Positions 61,272 to 64,000 of a stretch of 64,000 nucleotides of DNA are shown here, piece by piece. Origin of the DNA: Aphidius gifuensis. Taxonomy: Eukaryota; Arthropoda; Insecta; Hymenoptera; Braconidae. The stretch lies in the NCBI RefSeq assembly GCF_014905175.1, contig NC_057789.1, forward strand, positions 16,110,876-16,174,875, given 5' to 3'. A program made the translations under genes and the position numbers. The notes below the pieces were generated by a model. The model was not told where the DNA came from. It made no database searches and saw only the letters and a program-made list of their open reading frames with translations. Each line of letters begins with the position of its first letter. Position 1 is the stretch's first letter.

Positions 61272-64000
61272 GATTAAAAATCAGGTAAATTTGGATCCAA
61301 ATCATCCATCATTTCTGCATATTCGTCTTTTTAATTTTCAATTTTTTCTTCCAATAGCTAAAATATTAAAAACAATATGTCAGGTAAAATTTTAAGATTC
61401 AATTTTATTTAATTACTTCCATGAGCTGATGAAATAATACGACTTATTGAACTTTTTGGCATGTAACGAATTTTTTCAGCAATTTCTTTGGCATCTGCTG
61501 TTGCAATTGATAGTAATGTTTTATAGCCAGCATTGTAAAGTTGTCTAGCTCTTCCCTATTTGTCAATAAAAATATATTATTTCAATTTTCTATTACGTAA
61601 ATTACGTGAAAAATTAAATAATAAACTTACTGCTTTAACAGTTGGTAATTCCATTAGAATTTCTAGCTCGCCAGAACATTCATAGCTCAATTTTTTAGTA
61701 AATACTTTAATTAAATCTGGAAATGCCCAAAATTCTGGTATCTCTTGGCAAAATTTAATAATACAATTTGCAAATGATGCTGCTGAAATCATGATCTTTT
61801 GTATTCAGCCTCTATCAACTTTATATTTTTCAGCAACAATATGAATTGGCTGTTGATTATTCAATTCATACAGTATCAATGTCAAATAAAAACGAGAAAC
61901 GACTTTGACTGAAGCACTCTAAAACGATTGTATATTATTAAAAAAAAAATAGATGAAAATTATTTTAGATGATGATAGATGATACTTTTGGTACAACACC
62001 TTCACGTAATTTTGTAACAGTCATTTCGTTAATAATAAGTAATCTTGATACAACCATCAGGCTTTCTGGTAGACTCATTATCTGTTGATGATTATTTTTA
62101 GTTGAAAAAACACATCAACAATAATATAGATATATTTTTAAAGTTAATAAACATACCTTATCATAAAGAACCAATCCATCAACTCTAAATTTATCAGAAA
62201 AATCATACGGTGTTATAAAGTAAAGTAAATGCAAATCATTCAACAGTATCAATTGCTTTTGAGGTGTTTTCAAATCTTCAGCAAGAATATAAGCTGTTTT
62301 TAAATCAATATTAGCTGTAAAAAAAAAAAAACAACACATAATTAATTTTTTATAATTATTGTTGATAAATTAAAATTACCTTTCATTGCCACTTTTCCTA
62401 AATTTGATAATTCTAAATAACTCATCATTGTCATATCATTTGATGACGTAAAATCATCATCATGATTATTTGTTAATGATTTTTGTGATAATATTTCAAT
62501 TTTAAAATTTGAATTATATATTTTTTTGTCGATCAACAATGCATTTGACTTGACTAAATTTATAATTGATTGATCAACAATTTCTTTAATATTAATATCA
62601 CGTTTTTTAGCTTGCAAGCCCGATAATGAAAATGAAACAAGACGATGTATTTCTTCTCGTGTTTTAACAAGTGATAAAAGTATTCCACTGAGAATTAAAT
62701 AATTTATACCACGGTCTGTTTCTTGATGAAGTGTACTCAAACAATCATCCATTTTTGATGTTAACATTTCTTCAACTTTTTTCATATCAACATTTCGACA
62801 AATTAATATACTTTCACCAATCTGTCCCATTCCTGCTCTACCAGCTCTACCAATCATTTGTTCATATCTACTTAAATTTAAAAATATTGATTTCCAATAT
62901 ATGGCTTTCTAAGAATTACCTAAAAAAAATTGATTAATTAATTTTCAACTTTAATAAATATTTATTGTATTATTTTGATTATCCTTCTTGCTGGTAAATT
63001 AACACCAGCAGCAAGTGTTGATGTTGCACATATAACACGAAGTACACCTTCACGAAATCCATCTTCAATTAATTTTCTTTCTTCAGTTGTCAAACCAGAA
63101 TGATGATAAGCGACACCATATTTAATTGTTTCAGCCAATATTGGACATAATTTACTCTCTGTTTTTAATGCATCAAGTAGTAGTTGTTTTTCAGCTTCTT
63201 TATGTTTTTTAAAGGACTGAAATAGTAAATAAAATATATAAATAATAATACAAATTAATGACTAATTAATTAACAAGCAAAAAAAAAAATAAACAAACTT
63301 GAATAAAACATGTGTTAATAAACCAGCAAGGCATTCACAATTTTTTTTAGTTGAACAAAATATTAAACAAGAATCATTTGGCACGACATCCATAACTAAT
63401 TCTCCAATTTTATCTGGATCTAGTATTGCATATTTTTTTGAATACTAAAATATAAAAAAGACAATTATTAATTATTAATAATACTCGAGAAATTTAATTA
63501 AAATTACTTACTGGATAGTTAACAGTTTTACAATCTTGGAATATATTTTCTTCTTTCACATCAACAGAACATATTTTATCTCCTCATTTAACATATTCTT
63601 TAAATTCAACTGGACGAAAATTTTCAACATACATATCAGCTTTTAAAAATTCAGCAATTTCAGCTAGATTACCAATTGTTGCACTCATTCCAATAATGTG
63701 AATATTATCATTTGCATATAGTAGCTTTGTTAATAGCACCTCCAGACAAGCACCTCTTCCTCCATTTTCACCAAGTAAATGTAACTCATCAACAACAACC
63801 ATACCAATTTCATCAAGTCTTTTTGTTTCAATTAAACTATTTATTCAACCAATCGCCTTCTCAATAGTACATATATAAATACTATTTTTTTTTCTTTTTT
63901 TAATTGGTGGATATTGTCCTTTATTTGCAGCATATTCTTCAAGTAAAAAATCAAAATCAACACCATATGGTGCCATTGATTGTATTTTTTCATGAACAAT
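61272..64000 (-). pseudogene. HELQ: HELQ (mus301-like) DNA helicase, C-terminal two thirds, broken
   Basis: HELQ is a Ski2-like superfamily 2 3'-5' helicase acting in homologous recombination and crosslink repair. Minus-strand exons: beyond 64000-63512 (VVVDELHLLGENG motif II, GMSATIGN motif III), 63444-63299, 63216-62983 (GVAYHHSGL, ATSTLAAGVNLPARR), 62919-62380 (QMIGRAGRAGM motif VI), 62314-62157, about 62088-61980, about 61920-61631 (winged and ratchet region), 61555-61417 (GRARQLYNAGYKT), and possibly 61367-61272. The order matches HELQ throughout. Breaks: TGA at 63847-63845, 63586-63584 and 61807-61805; a frameshift near 62890; and a splice donor at 62982 reading AT/GA instead of GT. A TAA interrupts the last segment. 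The 5' part is outside the window. Conservation elsewhere is high, so decay is recent or the sequence contains errors. Confidence 0.85.

Noticed and set aside
61272..64000. TGA read as a sense codon (recoding or selenocysteine) in the HELQ-like gene
   Set aside because: The copy also has a frameshift, a TAA and a lost splice donor, and the TGA positions do not fall at a shared residue. Plain decay or sequence error is simpler.

Overview
The window is AT-rich eukaryotic DNA, almost certainly from an insect. It has short exons with GT..AG introns, a near-complete gene for the cuticle pigmentation protein Yellow, dense homopolymer and microsatellite tracts, and many non-autonomous transposons. 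A parasitoid wasp or other hymenopteran is my guess from the style of the DNA; the sequence does not prove it. There are no bacterial features, and the long ORFs are few.

Layout. (1) 644-11249, minus strand: an intact six-exon yellow gene (426 codons before the stop) with a TATA promoter at about 11371. Its first intron, 8.65 kb, holds a 1.5 kb inverted-repeat element with a MITE nested in it, a GGCCAA-repeat element, a second MITE and tRNA-like fragments. (2) 11250-19150: gene-poor, with a 1.1 kb foldback, diverged direct repeats and GGCCAA-repeat elements. (3) 19151-30745, minus strand: scattered exons of one or more unrecognised genes. They are separated or interrupted by three insertions: a 3.3 kb palindromic element (19867-23199), a young LTR retrotransposon with 4-bp target duplication (24198-27784), and a 2.4 kb foldback (28140-30548) sitting at the 3' edge of an exon. 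(4) 30751-41059: hAT-like and other MITEs, then a 5.7 kb element in which the terminal motif GTGGTTTTGAGGAC recurs about 30 times, mostly as paired arms of hairpins. (5) 41060-50200: decayed genes: an adenylate cyclase exon, a two-BIR IAP-like gene, and an adenain-type cysteine protease of Maverick/Polinton kind. (6) 52550-58430: two satellite-like arrays, one of CCGTAC-rich modules and one with an ~81-bp period. (7) 58466-64000: an unknown ORF, a decayed Rrp8 methyltransferase gene on the plus strand, and on the minus strand the C-terminal two thirds of a HELQ (mus301) helicase gene with several in-frame stops, a frameshift and a lost splice donor.

Two things stand out. First, at least eight unrelated elements here share one design: a short terminal motif repeated inside the element in alternating orientation, forming strings of hairpins and carrying no recognisable transposase. 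Second, every recognisable conserved gene right of 41 kb is broken, while yellow on the left is intact. The right part is either a gene graveyard or sequence with base-level errors; this cannot be settled from the window alone.
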